Assembly (NCBI GenBank): GCA_020845495.1
Contig: JADLFM010000137.1
Location: 232,965 to 296,964 of the forward strand
DNA: 64,000 nucleotides
DNA from: Chloroflexota bacterium
GTDB taxonomy: Bacteria > Chloroflexota > UBA6077 > JACCZL01
Reading direction: 5' to 3'
The stretch's first letter is position 1. Each line of letters begins with the position of its first letter. The notes under the pieces were generated by a model that saw only the letters and a list, made by a program, of their open reading frames with translations, was not told the origin of the DNA and searched no databases. Position numbers and translations under genes: made by a program. Positions 52,129-59,981 of the stretch are shown here, piece by piece.

Positions 52129-52542
52129 ATGTCCGTCGCTGACCAGCTTGGCGAGCTTCTGAAGCTCGTGGATCAGTCGGACATCGAAGAGCTCGTGGTC
52201 GAGCACAACGGGACCCGCTTCGTCATTCGGCGGACGGTCGGCCAGGATGGGTCGGTCGTGCGGGCGAGTGCCGAACCGAACGAGGCGGAGCACCAGCCGG
52301 AGGCGTTCGTCATTACGTCGCCGGTGGTGGGAGTGTTCCGTCGGGCGACCGGCAGCGCGAGAGTCGCGCCACTCGACGAGGGAGATACGGTCGTCGTGGG
52401 TCAGGTCGTCGGTGCAGTGGAGGCGATGCGGATGCTGAACCGAGTCCAGAGCGAGCGGGCAGGCGTCGTGCAGGAAGTGTTGGTGCGCGAGGGCCAGCCA
52501 GTCGAGTACGGCCAGCCGCTCTTCGTGCTGCGCGAGCTCTGA
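52129..52542 (+). CDS. Biotin carboxyl carrier-like protein (AccB-like) with Arg in place of the biotinyl lysine
   Basis: 137 residues from the ATG at 52129 (GTG 52117 is in frame). Layout matches AccB: an N-terminal helix (DQLGELLKLVDQSDIEELVVEH), a short linker and a C-terminal lipoyl/biotinyl fold with SPVVGVF near residue 65. The attachment motif, normally EAMKM, reads VEAMRM with Arg101 (codon CGG at 52429-52431). Without lysine, biotin ligase cannot attach biotin in the normal way. No accC follows; xseA does. Confidence 0.85.
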   Translation: MSVADQLGELLKLVDQSDIEELVVEHNGTRFVIRRTVGQDGSVVRASAEPNEAEHQPEAFVITSPVVGVFRRATGSARVAPLDEGDTVVVGQVVGAVEAMRMLNRVQSERAGVVQEVLVREGQPVEYGQPLFVLREL

Positions 52543-52557
52543 GCGACCCTCACCACG

Positions 52558-53817
52558 ATGCAGGTCTACTCGGTTGGCGAGATCGGCGCCTATCTACACG
52601 ATCTGATCGCGGCGGATGAGATCCTCGCCGACGTCTGGGTCGCGGGCGAGATCACCAACCTCTCGCGCTCGGCGGCCGGTCACTATTACTTCAGCCTCAA
52701 GGATGACGTGGGTCAGCTTCGCTCCGTCCTCTGGCGTGGCAACGCCCTCCGTTGCGGAGCGTCACCCCAGTCTGGTGAGGCCGTCGTTGCCCACGGACGG
52801 TTCGACTATTACGAGCCGCAGGGCTCCTGTCAACTCGTCGTCGATCTGCTCTATCCGGCCGGCGTCGGCGAAGGCTATCTGCGCTTCGAAGCGTTGCGGC
52901 TGAAATTAGAGCAGGAGGGGCTGTTCGCCGAGGAGCGCAAGCGCTCGCTGCCGGCCTACCCGCGCCGTATCGGGCTGGTAACGTCGGAGAGCGGCGCCGT
53001 CTACCACGACGTCGTGACCGTGTTGGCGCGCCGCTACCCAATCTGCCAGATCGTCTTCTGCCACAGCAGCGTCCAGGGCGACCGCGCTCCACTGGAACTC
53101 GTCGCCGCACTCCAGCGACTCGCCGAGTGGCGTGACGACGATGGCTCTAGCCTGGACGTGGTGATCGTGGCGCGCGGCGGTGGCTCTCCCGAGGAACTGG
53201 CCTGCTTCAACGACGAGCGGCTAGCTCGGGCGGTTTTCGCAAGCCCCTGGCCGGTGATCTCGGCGGTCGGCCATGAGACGGACGTCACGATCTGTGACTT
53301 CGTGGCCGATGTGCGAGCGCCAACCCCGTCGGCAGCGGCCGAGATGGTCGCGCCCGACGTCGACGTGCTGCGGCGGGCGGTTCGGGATCTCGTCGTCCGA
53401 GGGCGTGGCATCGTGGAGCAGCAGGTGAGTGATACGACGTTCGTCCTTCAGCGTGGCCGAGACCGCCTCCTCGCTCACTCCCCGCTCACACGCATCGCCC
53501 GTGCGCAACAGGCTCGGTTGGATGGCACCACGCGCGTCCGGCTCGCTATGCTGCGATACCTGGAGACATTGCGCGCTCAGGTCGACGGCCGGAGCCGCCA
53601 ACTCGAGGCGTTAAGCCCACATGCCACGCTCGGGCGAGGCTACAGTATCGTGACGGGTGTGAGCGGGGTTGTCGTCCGGTCCACAGCAGACGTCACGGCT
53701 GGCGACGCGCTCGTGATCCAGGTCAGCGATGGTGCGCTCGCCGCCCAGGCGACGAACGTACCGACCGCTACGCCTGAGGAGCAGCGGAACGGACGTTCTG
53801 CCCCGGCGTCGGCGTGA
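52558..53817 (+). CDS. xseA: Exodeoxyribonuclease VII large subunit
   Basis: 419 residues, with N-terminal OB-fold (SVGEIGAYLHDLIAAD, VWVAGEITNL) and the catalytic domain (RRIGLVTSESGAVYHDVVTVLARRYP, VIVARGGGSPEEL, SAVGHETDVTICDFVADVRAPTPSAAAEMV). The C-terminal end is low complexity and contains the stop codon inside a 24-base tandem repeat. With XseB it degrades single-stranded DNA. xseB lies 361 bases downstream, an unusually large gap. Confidence 0.95.
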   Translation: MQVYSVGEIGAYLHDLIAADEILADVWVAGEITNLSRSAAGHYYFSLKDDVGQLRSVLWRGNALRCGASPQSGEAVVAHGRFDYYEPQGSCQLVVDLLYPAGVGEGYLRFEALRLKLEQEGLFAEERKRSLPAYPRRIGLVTSESGAVYHDVVTVLARRYPICQIVFCHSSVQGDRAPLELVAALQRLAEWRDDDGSSLDVVIVARGGGSPEELACFNDERLARAVFASPWPVISAVGHETDVTICDFVADVRAPTPSAAAEMVAPDVDVLRRAVRDLVVRGRGIVEQQVSDTTFVLQRGRDRLLAHSPLTRIARAQQARLDGTTRVRLAMLRYLETLRAQVDGRSRQLEALSPHATLGRGYSIVTGVSGVVVRSTADVTAGDALVIQVSDGALAAQATNVPTATPEEQRNGRSAPASA

Positions 53818-53876
53818 GCGCCAGCCCTGGTATCGGCGTGAGCGCCAGTCCCGGCATCGGCGTGAGCGCCAGTCCC
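53811..53876. repeat. 24-base tandem repeat over the xseA stop codon
   Basis: GGCGTGAGCGCCAGYCCYGG-type unit at 53811, 53835 and (18 bases) 53859. The TGA stop of xseA is in the first unit, so a slip of one unit length would keep the frame and only add or remove repeats after the stop. Confidence 0.8.
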
Positions 53877-54178
53877 AGAGAACGACGGCCTGGGAGCCGC
53901 GTGCGGCTGAAAGGCGCTTATCGCCATCATTCGAGTGGCAGAGCCGTATCGGATGGAATGGTGCCGGGCCGTGTTCCTGGCGAACCGTACCGGCCGTTCA
54001 CCTCTCTCGAGAGGAGAGGTTGCGCATAGCGCGGGTGGGGGTGTACTCCCCCTGGTGTGAGCCCTCACCCCTGCCCGCTCCAAAGAACCCTCACCCCGGC
54101 CCTCTCGCCAAGACAGAGAAGGGGGTCGGGATACGTGGTGACAGCAGTTCAGAAACGTACGAGGCCGAGGAACAGGGG
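53877..54178. other. Intergenic region with dispersed repeat copy 5
   Basis: No gene. The stretch 53999-54042 nearly matches 4234-4277, and 54062-54127 has further CCCTCACCCC and CCCTCTCGCC stretches like the other dispersed repeats. It separates xseA from xseB. The long open frame across it (from 53729) is rejected. Confidence 0.7.
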
Positions 54179-54400
54179 ATGAGTGACGCAACGCTGACGT
54201 TCGAGGCGGCGTTCGACCGCCTTCAGGAGACAATTGGGCGGCTGGAGCAGGGCGGCCTTTCGCTCGACGCGGCGATCGCGGCGTTCGAGGATGGGATGGC
54301 GCTGGCGAATCGCTGCGCCGAGATCCTCGACGCTGCCGAGCTACGGGTGACGAAGGTGCTCGAGTCCGGTCCGAGCGACGCGGACGAGCTCGCCTTCTGA
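54179..54400 (+). CDS. xseB: Exodeoxyribonuclease VII small subunit
   Basis: 73 residues, the typical small-subunit length, from the ATG at 54179 with GAGGAA upstream. The XseB pattern is clear: FEAAFDRLQETIGRLEQGGLSLDAAIAAFEDGMALANRCAEIL, a pair of helices that wrap the large subunit. It is cotranscribed with the DUF212 gene 24 bases downstream. Confidence 0.93.
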   Translation: MSDATLTFEAAFDRLQETIGRLEQGGLSLDAAIAAFEDGMALANRCAEILDAAELRVTKVLESGPSDADELAF

Positions 54401-54424
54401 GAGCAGCCGCCGAGAGGCGCACGC

Positions 54425-54856
54425 ATGGCCGACCTCGCTCGCAACGACATCCTTTTCGTCGCGGTGGTCGCCTGGCTGCTGGCCCAGGTGTCCAAGCTCC
54501 TGGTCTACGTCCTGCGCGAGCGCGAGTTTCGGCTCAGCGATCTCACCAGTGCTGGCGGCATGCCGAGCTCGCATTCGGCGCTGGTCGTGGCCCTGGCGGC
54601 CCGAACGGGCATCGAGGAAGGCATGGGGTCGCCGCTGTTCGCGATCGCGTTCGTCTTCGCCGCCGTCGTCCTGTACGACGCGGCCGGCATCCGACGGGCG
54701 GTCAGCGTGCAGGCGCGCATATTGAACCGGATGCTCGAGGAGGTACTGGAGCTCAAGCGCTTCAACGAGAAACGCCTGCTCGAACTACTCGGGCACACCC
54801 CGTTCGAGGTGTTCGTGGGGTCGCTGTTGGGGCTGCTGGTCGCGCTGTCCTGGTGA
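54425..54856 (+). CDS. Divergent PAP2 family protein (DUF212)
   Basis: 143 residues, with GAGAGGCG upstream of the ATG. The motif GGMPSSHSALVVALA near residue 42 corresponds to the PAP2 phosphatase active site, and the GIRRAVSVQARILNRML region and final hydrophobic segment fit DUF212. Membrane-associated; the substrate is unknown. Last gene of the topA-to-DUF212 block. Confidence 0.85.
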   Translation: MADLARNDILFVAVVAWLLAQVSKLLVYVLREREFRLSDLTSAGGMPSSHSALVVALAARTGIEEGMGSPLFAIAFVFAAVVLYDAAGIRRAVSVQARILNRMLEEVLELKRFNEKRLLELLGHTPFEVFVGSLLGLLVALSW

Positions 54857-54962
54857 GCCGCTGCCCTGGTGAGCCGCTGTCCGCGGCGCTCGGCCGCTCC
54901 CACGACGAGGGTCGCGCACGCTCACCCCTCCTGCCAGACCTGGGAGAGAGGCTGCGAGGCGC

Positions 54963-55658
54963 TCAGTCGCCGTCGGCGCGGACGATCAGCCGGTCGAGGT
55001 ATTCGCGCGTCGCCGCAACGTACTCGCCGCCGCAGGTGATGAGCGTCAGCGTGGGGTTGGGCGTGGGGCCGAAGATGTCGTCGACGGGTGCGCCCTCGGC
55101 TCGCACCATCGTGCTCGTCGACACCCGATACTCGTACCCCTTCTCGTCGGCATCGACGATCAAGATCGCGTCACCCGGGCCGAGCCGGTCGAGCAGGCCA
55201 AAGGCGCGTAATTGTCCGCCCCAGTTGATGTGCCCCGCGAGAACGACGTTGCCTGGCACCCCCATACCAGACCCTAACTCGTACCAGGCAACGGTGTCAG
55301 GATCGCTCGGCGCGGCCATCGCGCCGTCGGGATCCTGCCCGACGGGAACCACCTGCGCCTCGAGGCCAATAGCCGGGATAGCGATAGAGATCGGGGCGGC
55401 GCCGTAGACGACGTGAGCGTCCGGTGCCGTCTCTCCCGCCGGGTCATCGCCCGTCGACTGGCTGCCATCGGTCGGCGCTTCACCCATGGGCGTCGGTGAA
55501 TCATCGTGCGGCGCTCCATCGGACGGCGACGGTCCATCGGTCGGCGACTCGAGCGGCTGCGCGAGCGCGCTCGTCAGGCCGGTCAGGCCGAACCCAAAAC
55601 CCACCGTTCCGAAGAGGCCGTAGGCGACTACGCGGCGACGAGAGAAGCGACCGGTCAT
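54963..55658 (-). CDS. Sortase (class E/F-like)
   Basis: 231 residues with GGAG/AGGG upstream. An N-terminal signal/anchor (RRRVVAYGLFG through TSALA) is followed by a 60-residue Pro/Ser/Thr/Asp-rich stalk and the sortase domain. Catalytic residues are visible: His in LAGHINWGG, Cys in TLITCGGEY, and Arg in the final DRLIVRA. Sortases join LPXTG-like proteins to the cell envelope, but no LPXTG-bearing protein was seen in the window, so the substrate is elsewhere. It ends 106 bases after the convergent DUF212 stop. Confidence 0.88.
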   Translation of the reverse strand: MTGRFSRRRVVAYGLFGTVGFGFGLTGLTSALAQPLESPTDGPSPSDGAPHDDSPTPMGEAPTDGSQSTGDDPAGETAPDAHVVYGAAPISIAIPAIGLEAQVVPVGQDPDGAMAAPSDPDTVAWYELGSGMGVPGNVVLAGHINWGGQLRAFGLLDRLGPGDAILIVDADEKGYEYRVSTSTMVRAEGAPVDDIFGPTPNPTLTLITCGGEYVAATREYLDRLIVRADGD

Positions 55659-55792
55659 GGCAGCCCTAGCTCCGGGAACGGCGCGCGGCGTACGTGCGCC
55701 AGGAATACGTGCGCCAGGAAACAGTTATGCGATGAATGCGCCGAGGCACCTATGGGAGAAAACGGTGTGGAGACGTGCCGCCCTAAACGGCG

Positions 55793-56446
55793 TTACTGTG
55801 AACCGTCAGTAGACAGCGTGACGGCCGTCACCGCGTCGAGATTGAACATCATGGTGCGATTCCGCTGCCGGCAATCGCCGATGACATACCATGAGTTGAG
55901 GTACGGCAGCAGCAACTCTGGGCGCACGATCGGCTCCGGCAGCGGCGACGAGATGTCGCCTGGCGGGTAGTGGAGTTTGACGTAGGCGCCGCGCAGCAAG
56001 CCATCCGCAAGCGCGGCAAAGACCTGCTGTTGCTGGCCGGAGCGAGGCGCTGTCACGGCCTCGAGGGTCCGTTGCACCAGCGGCTGAAGGTGCGCGGGGA
56101 ACATCGCCGGTAGCTTCCGCATCAGCGAGCTCAGTCGATCGCCCGGGATCGCTTTGTCCTTCATTGCCTGGCGCAGGACCACGACCAGCAGTTGGGCTTC
56201 ACGTAAGTCGAAGCAGCCCTCGCCGCCGCCTGGCGTGCCCTCCACCATGAAGCGATACCCCTGGCGCCGGACCAGCGGCAGCCGCATGTCAGTGCGGATG
56301 ATGTTGAGGTCCGCCTGGACCTGACGCTCGCTGAGATGGAACTTATCGGCAAGCTCTCGGCGACTCTTCCCCGGCGTCTCTGCGATGTCTTCGACGATAT
56401 GCCAGATCCGTCGAAACCGGTCTGCTACGAGTCGCTTGCGTTCCAT
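55793..56446 (-). CDS. WYL-type transcriptional regulator (HTH plus WYL-like domain)
   Basis: 217 residues with GAGGA before the ATG. An N-terminal helix-turn-helix (KSRRELADKFHLSERQVQADLNIIR) is of the DeoR/HTH_11 type. The C-terminal part has LLPYLNSWYVIGDCRQRNRTM, which resembles the ligand-binding WYL core, though shorter than the usual 300-residue members. Likely a ligand-sensing regulator. Its target is unknown; the sortase is 134 bases downstream on the same strand. Confidence 0.75.
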   Translation of the reverse strand: MERKRLVADRFRRIWHIVEDIAETPGKSRRELADKFHLSERQVQADLNIIRTDMRLPLVRRQGYRFMVEGTPGGGEGCFDLREAQLLVVVLRQAMKDKAIPGDRLSSLMRKLPAMFPAHLQPLVQRTLEAVTAPRSGQQQQVFAALADGLLRGAYVKLHYPPGDISSPLPEPIVRPELLLPYLNSWYVIGDCRQRNRTMMFNLDAVTAVTLSTDGSQ

Positions 56447-56489
56447 TGGGCCATCCTCGACCGCAGCCCCGAACGGGCAGATTCTCGGG

Positions 56490-56546
56490 CAATAAAAAAA
56501 CCGTCAATAGTCCGCCGCATGGCGGAATGGGACTACCTGACGGTTT
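56490..56546 (-). terminator. Intrinsic terminator of the tRNA-Arg gene
   Basis: On the minus strand the outer stem is AAACCGTCA (56546-56538) with TGACGGTTT (56506-56498), an inner stem CCGCC/GGCGG sits inside, and a run of seven T follows (ending near 56494). It begins 18 bases after the tRNA 3' end. This is a textbook Rho-independent terminator. Confidence 0.85.
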
Positions 56547-56563
56547 CGTATGAGCGAACGCTC

Positions 56564-56640
56564 TGGTACGCGAGCCGGGATTCGAACCCGGGGCCTCAGC
56601 CTCCGCAGGGCTGCGCTCTAATCCGCTGAGCTACTCGCGC
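56564..56640 (-). tRNA. tRNA-Arg (anticodon GCG)
   Basis: 77 bases including encoded CCA. Read on the minus strand: acceptor arm GCGCGAG with CTCGCGT, D-arm GCTC/GAGC, anticodon stem CAGCC/GGCTG around the loop CTGCGGA (U33 then GCG), 5-base variable loop AGGCC and T-arm CCGGG-TTCGAAT-CCCGG. Anticodon GCG pairs with CGC/CGU arginine codons. The anticodon arm and variable loop follow the pattern of bacterial tRNA-Arg(CCG), with the first anticodon base changed. It has its own promoter and terminator. Confidence 0.93.
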
Positions 56641-56653
56641 CGACGCAGACGGT

Positions 56654-56682
56654 AGTGTACCATAGCCCTGTACCCCTGACAA
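56654..56682 (-). promoter_or_regulatory. Promoter of the tRNA-Arg gene
   Basis: On the minus strand: TTGTCA (56682-56677), 17-bp spacer, TACACT (56659-56654). Transcription would begin about 7 bases before the mature 5' end at 56640. Confidence 0.75.
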
Positions 56683-56795
56683 GGCACTTGAGCACCCGAA
56701 ATCAGGCGCCCTGACTGCTGGTGTTCCGTCGACGTAGCGGCTTCTGTGGCCGTTGGCAGGAACGCATTGACGCCTGATGGCGAGGAGAGTTTTCC

Positions 56796-57719
56796 ATGAA
56801 GGTGAGCGTGGTTGGCGGGGCCGGACGAGTCGGCTCGACCACCCTTTTCCAACTCGTCCTCGAAGGCGGCTTCCAGGAGTTGGCCGTCTGCGACATCATG
56901 ACCGAAGCGGCCGAAGGTGAAGCGCTCGACCTTCGCCACGGCCTGGCGCTGTCCCATCGCGCGACGATCACCTCAGGCGGTATCGAGGCGAGTGAGGGAT
57001 CGGATTTCATCGTCATCACGGCGGGCATTCCGAGAAAGCCCGGTGAGACTCGCCTTGACCTCCTGAAGAAGAACGTCGACCTGATGAAGGGCGTCCTCGA
57101 ACAGGTCGTCAAGTACAACAGCGACCCGTTCGTCATCATGGTGGCGAACCCGGTCGACGTGTTGACCTATCAGGCGATTACCACCAGCGGGCTACCCCGG
57201 CACAAGGTGATCGGGACTGGCACCTTGCTCGACACCACCCGCTTCCGATCCCTCCTCGGCGAGCGGCTCGGCGTCACGCCGGATCAAGTGTATGTCTACA
57301 TGCTGGGCGAGCATGGCGATAGCCAGGCGCCAGTCACCAGCATCGGCACAGTTGCCGGCATGCCGCTGCGGGAGTACCCTGGATTCAGCGACGAGATGCT
57401 GAAGGAGGTGATCGAGGGTACGCGGTTCGGCGGCGCCGAGGTGATCAAGCGCAAGCGTGGCACCTTCTATGCGGTGGCGCCGATGATCGTCGAGTTGGTT
57501 CGAGCGATCCGCCTCGACGAGAAGCGCGTGCTGCCGGTCTCGACGCTGATGGACGGCAGCTACCTTGGTATCAAGGATGTTGCCCTCTCAGTCCCGTGCG
57601 TCGTCGGCAAGGGCGGCGCCGAGAAGAAGCTTCCCCTACCCCTCAACGACGAGGAACGGGCTGCGCTGGTCAACTCCGCGCAGGTGCTGCGCGGCGCCAT
57701 CGAGGAAGTCGGTCTCTAG
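56796..57719 (+). CDS. mdh: Malate dehydrogenase (LDH-like type)
   Basis: 307 residues with GGCGAGGAGAG upstream of the ATG. NAD motif VVGGAGRVGSTTL, substrate loop ITAGIPRKPGETRLDL, the catalytic LGEHGDSQAP and TGTLLDTTRFR region. The loop residue that separates MDH from LDH is Arg (IPRKPG) rather than Gln, favouring malate over lactate. It oxidises malate to oxaloacetate. A P-loop protein of the PEP carboxykinase/HPr kinase type follows 119 bases downstream. Confidence 0.88.
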   Translation: MKVSVVGGAGRVGSTTLFQLVLEGGFQELAVCDIMTEAAEGEALDLRHGLALSHRATITSGGIEASEGSDFIVITAGIPRKPGETRLDLLKKNVDLMKGVLEQVVKYNSDPFVIMVANPVDVLTYQAITTSGLPRHKVIGTGTLLDTTRFRSLLGERLGVTPDQVYVYMLGEHGDSQAPVTSIGTVAGMPLREYPGFSDEMLKEVIEGTRFGGAEVIKRKRGTFYAVAPMIVELVRAIRLDEKRVLPVSTLMDGSYLGIKDVALSVPCVVGKGGAEKKLPLPLNDEERAALVNSAQVLRGAIEEVGL

Positions 57720-57838
57720 CTCGTCCCAGCGCAACGCCCGCTCCATCTCTCGATCCAATCCACCCGCCTTCGTGGCCGTCTGGCGCTGGACTCTGAGCGC
57801 CGGCCACGAGGGCCGTGACGACGTTTTCGGAGAGAGCT

Positions 57839-59518
57839 ATGGCAACGGTCGAGAAGGAGCTATTCACCTTTCCCGAGCCGGCCGCGGCGGACGCGGTCGA
57901 ATGGCCGGGCACGCCGATCGGCGCCCCGAACGTCCTGACCCGCACGAAGTCACGGACGGCGACCCACGATAAGACGATCGACGCCAAACCCGGCCGGTAC
58001 GAGGAGCTCCTCGGGTCCGCGACTCGGTATATGGAGTCAGCCGAAGGCAAGCTCCACACCCAGATTCATGACGTCGTGGTCCACGGGATCCGGGTCCGAG
58101 CACACACCAATAGCGACCACCTGATCGACTTCTGGGTCAATAACTGGTTCGACCCAGAAGAGTGGCGAGCGGCGACCGGCCGCTCAGCGCCCGACGAGCC
58201 GCAGGTGATGGTGTACGCCTTCGGTGGAATCGCGGGGCAGCCGGAGGCGGCCTACTTCAGCCGCAAGCACGATACCGTCATCTTCTTCAACACGTCCTAC
58301 TACGGGCAGTTGAAGAGTTGGGTGCTGGGGGCTGTCGGGCGGGTGCTGGCCGACGAATACGGCATCCATTCCCTTCACGGGGCGGCGGTCGAACTGTCGG
58401 GCAAGAAGGGCGTCCTCTACATCGCCCCGACTGGGACCGGGAAATCCACTAGCTCCTACGGGCTGATGAAGTTCCCGAACACTCGCTTCCACTCCGACGA
58501 CTGGGTGTACGTCCGGTACGTGTACCAGACGAAGGACGGGCGCCGAGTCGGGCCACGGCGAATCGAGGCGCCGGAGGGTCCGGTTCTGGGCTACCGCTGT
58601 TTCCGCTGGCTGGAGGAGCATCCCGGAGTCGACGCCCCACTCGTGGGGTTGACACCGGACAACGAAGAGATTCAACTTCGGACGACCGATCTCGCACTGG
58701 ACAAGGGCATCGAGGCGTACACCTACATCTCGGAGAAGGTGTTCTACCTGCGCACCAACCTGGTCGAGAACTTCCCCGAGGCCGGCCTTGACATCCTGAA
58801 CTCCAAGAAAGAGAACGTCCCGGACATCACACCGGACTTCCTCGAGGCGCACCGCGCGCTGCTCGACAACGTGACCCAACTGGTCATGAACGCCGATCAC
58901 GCGCCGACACGCGAGCATTTCCAGGGGCTCGGAGCCGAGAAGACCCGTGAGATCATGGGCCGGTTGTTCGCCTTCGACAACGCCCGTGCGATGCTCGATG
59001 TAACACCCGTCTTCGGCAAGGAGCGCGTCTTTACCAACCCCCTCGAACCACTGTTCGTCACCAGCGTGTTTCTGCTGAAGCGGGACTTCACTGACCCGGT
59101 CATCATCGAGCGGCTGCCGCTCGAGCGGTTCATGGAACGACTTCTGATCGGCATCACGCCCTATGGCACCCGCGAGATCGCCTACAACAACTACCGTGCG
59201 ACCGACGACGTCACCGAGCGCAAGTTCATCGCCGACGCCGAGCAGGAAGCCAACGCCACCAGCACTCCGCTCTATCCTCTCCTCCTTTCGAAACCTGGCG
59301 TGCCCGAGACGCTGCTCGAAGAGTTCGAATTGTTTCGGGTGATGTACCAGGCGGCGGCGTGCTACGACCTGAACACAGTCCTCCAGAACGATCCACAGGT
59401 GCAGAGCAAGATGGAGGCGGTGCGCCTGACGATGGACGTCATCGCGACGGCCGTTGAGAAGCGGCCGGAGCACCTGCGCCTGACGATCGACGATTACCGG
59501 TCGTTCATCGGCGGCTAG
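57839..59518 (+). CDS. P-loop protein of the HPr kinase/PEP carboxykinase type, unknown function
   Basis: 559 residues from the ATG at 57839 with GGAGAGAG upstream. A Walker-A-like motif APTGTGKSTSSYG near residue 205 is followed by FHSDDWVYVRY, a likely metal-binding Asp pair, as in HPr kinase and PEP carboxykinase. The rest (about 200 residues before, 340 after) matches no family I recognise; the segments LEPLFVTSVFLLKRDF and AYNNYRATDD look well structured. Neighbour mdh makes oxaloacetate, the substrate of PEP carboxykinase, so a related reaction is possible but not shown. No signal peptide or membrane segment. Confidence 0.7.
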   Translation: MATVEKELFTFPEPAAADAVEWPGTPIGAPNVLTRTKSRTATHDKTIDAKPGRYEELLGSATRYMESAEGKLHTQIHDVVVHGIRVRAHTNSDHLIDFWVNNWFDPEEWRAATGRSAPDEPQVMVYAFGGIAGQPEAAYFSRKHDTVIFFNTSYYGQLKSWVLGAVGRVLADEYGIHSLHGAAVELSGKKGVLYIAPTGTGKSTSSYGLMKFPNTRFHSDDWVYVRYVYQTKDGRRVGPRRIEAPEGPVLGYRCFRWLEEHPGVDAPLVGLTPDNEEIQLRTTDLALDKGIEAYTYISEKVFYLRTNLVENFPEAGLDILNSKKENVPDITPDFLEAHRALLDNVTQLVMNADHAPTREHFQGLGAEKTREIMGRLFAFDNARAMLDVTPVFGKERVFTNPLEPLFVTSVFLLKRDFTDPVIIERLPLERFMERLLIGITPYGTREIAYNNYRATDDVTERKFIADAEQEANATSTPLYPLLLSKPGVPETLLEEFELFRVMYQAAACYDLNTVLQNDPQVQSKMEAVRLTMDVIATAVEKRPEHLRLTIDDYRSFIGG

Positions 59519-59981
59519 CCCGCCGTACCGCCCAACAGCCGCATCACCGAATAGCCGCATCACCGAACAATCGTCGAGACACAACACACGGGGCGCCGGC
59601 CCGATGCTCGGGCCGGCGCCCCCCATGCGTACTGGCAGTCCCCATGGCCATGGGCATCTCGGCGTACTCCCCAACCACCAGGGAAGAGAGAGCGTCAGGG
59701 CGGCCATAACGTGGCGCTACCGACCGACCGGGGTGCAGAATACGCTGGCTTCGGTCGATCCGGGAGAACGTGGAAATGCGCGCTCGAGGCGCACGAGCGG
59801 GGCGAGCGGTGGTGACAGCGGTCGGTGACCTGGCATGACGCAACGACGCACCCATGAGCTCAGGCGCGTGCTCCATGAGCACGAACCCCAACGGATCTCG
59901 ACCCACCGATCCCGTGGCCGCCGGTAGCCCGGCAGAGCGGGCTAGCATCAGTGAAGCGATGCAGCGGACCCAACCGACGTC
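59519..59981. other. Intergenic region with a strong hairpin
   Basis: 463 bases without a supported gene. AGCCGCATCACCGAA is repeated in tandem at about 59537 and 59553. A perfect 14-bp GC-rich stem lies at 59590-59603 / 59609-59622 with a 5-base loop and is a candidate terminator for the upstream gene. The remaining 360 bases show nothing recognisable. Confidence 0.55.

Noticed and set aside
53729..54400. Long ORF joining the xseA end to xseB
   Set aside because: Its first part runs through repeats and the dispersed palindrome; xseB has a clear start at 54179 with a ribosome site and family length.
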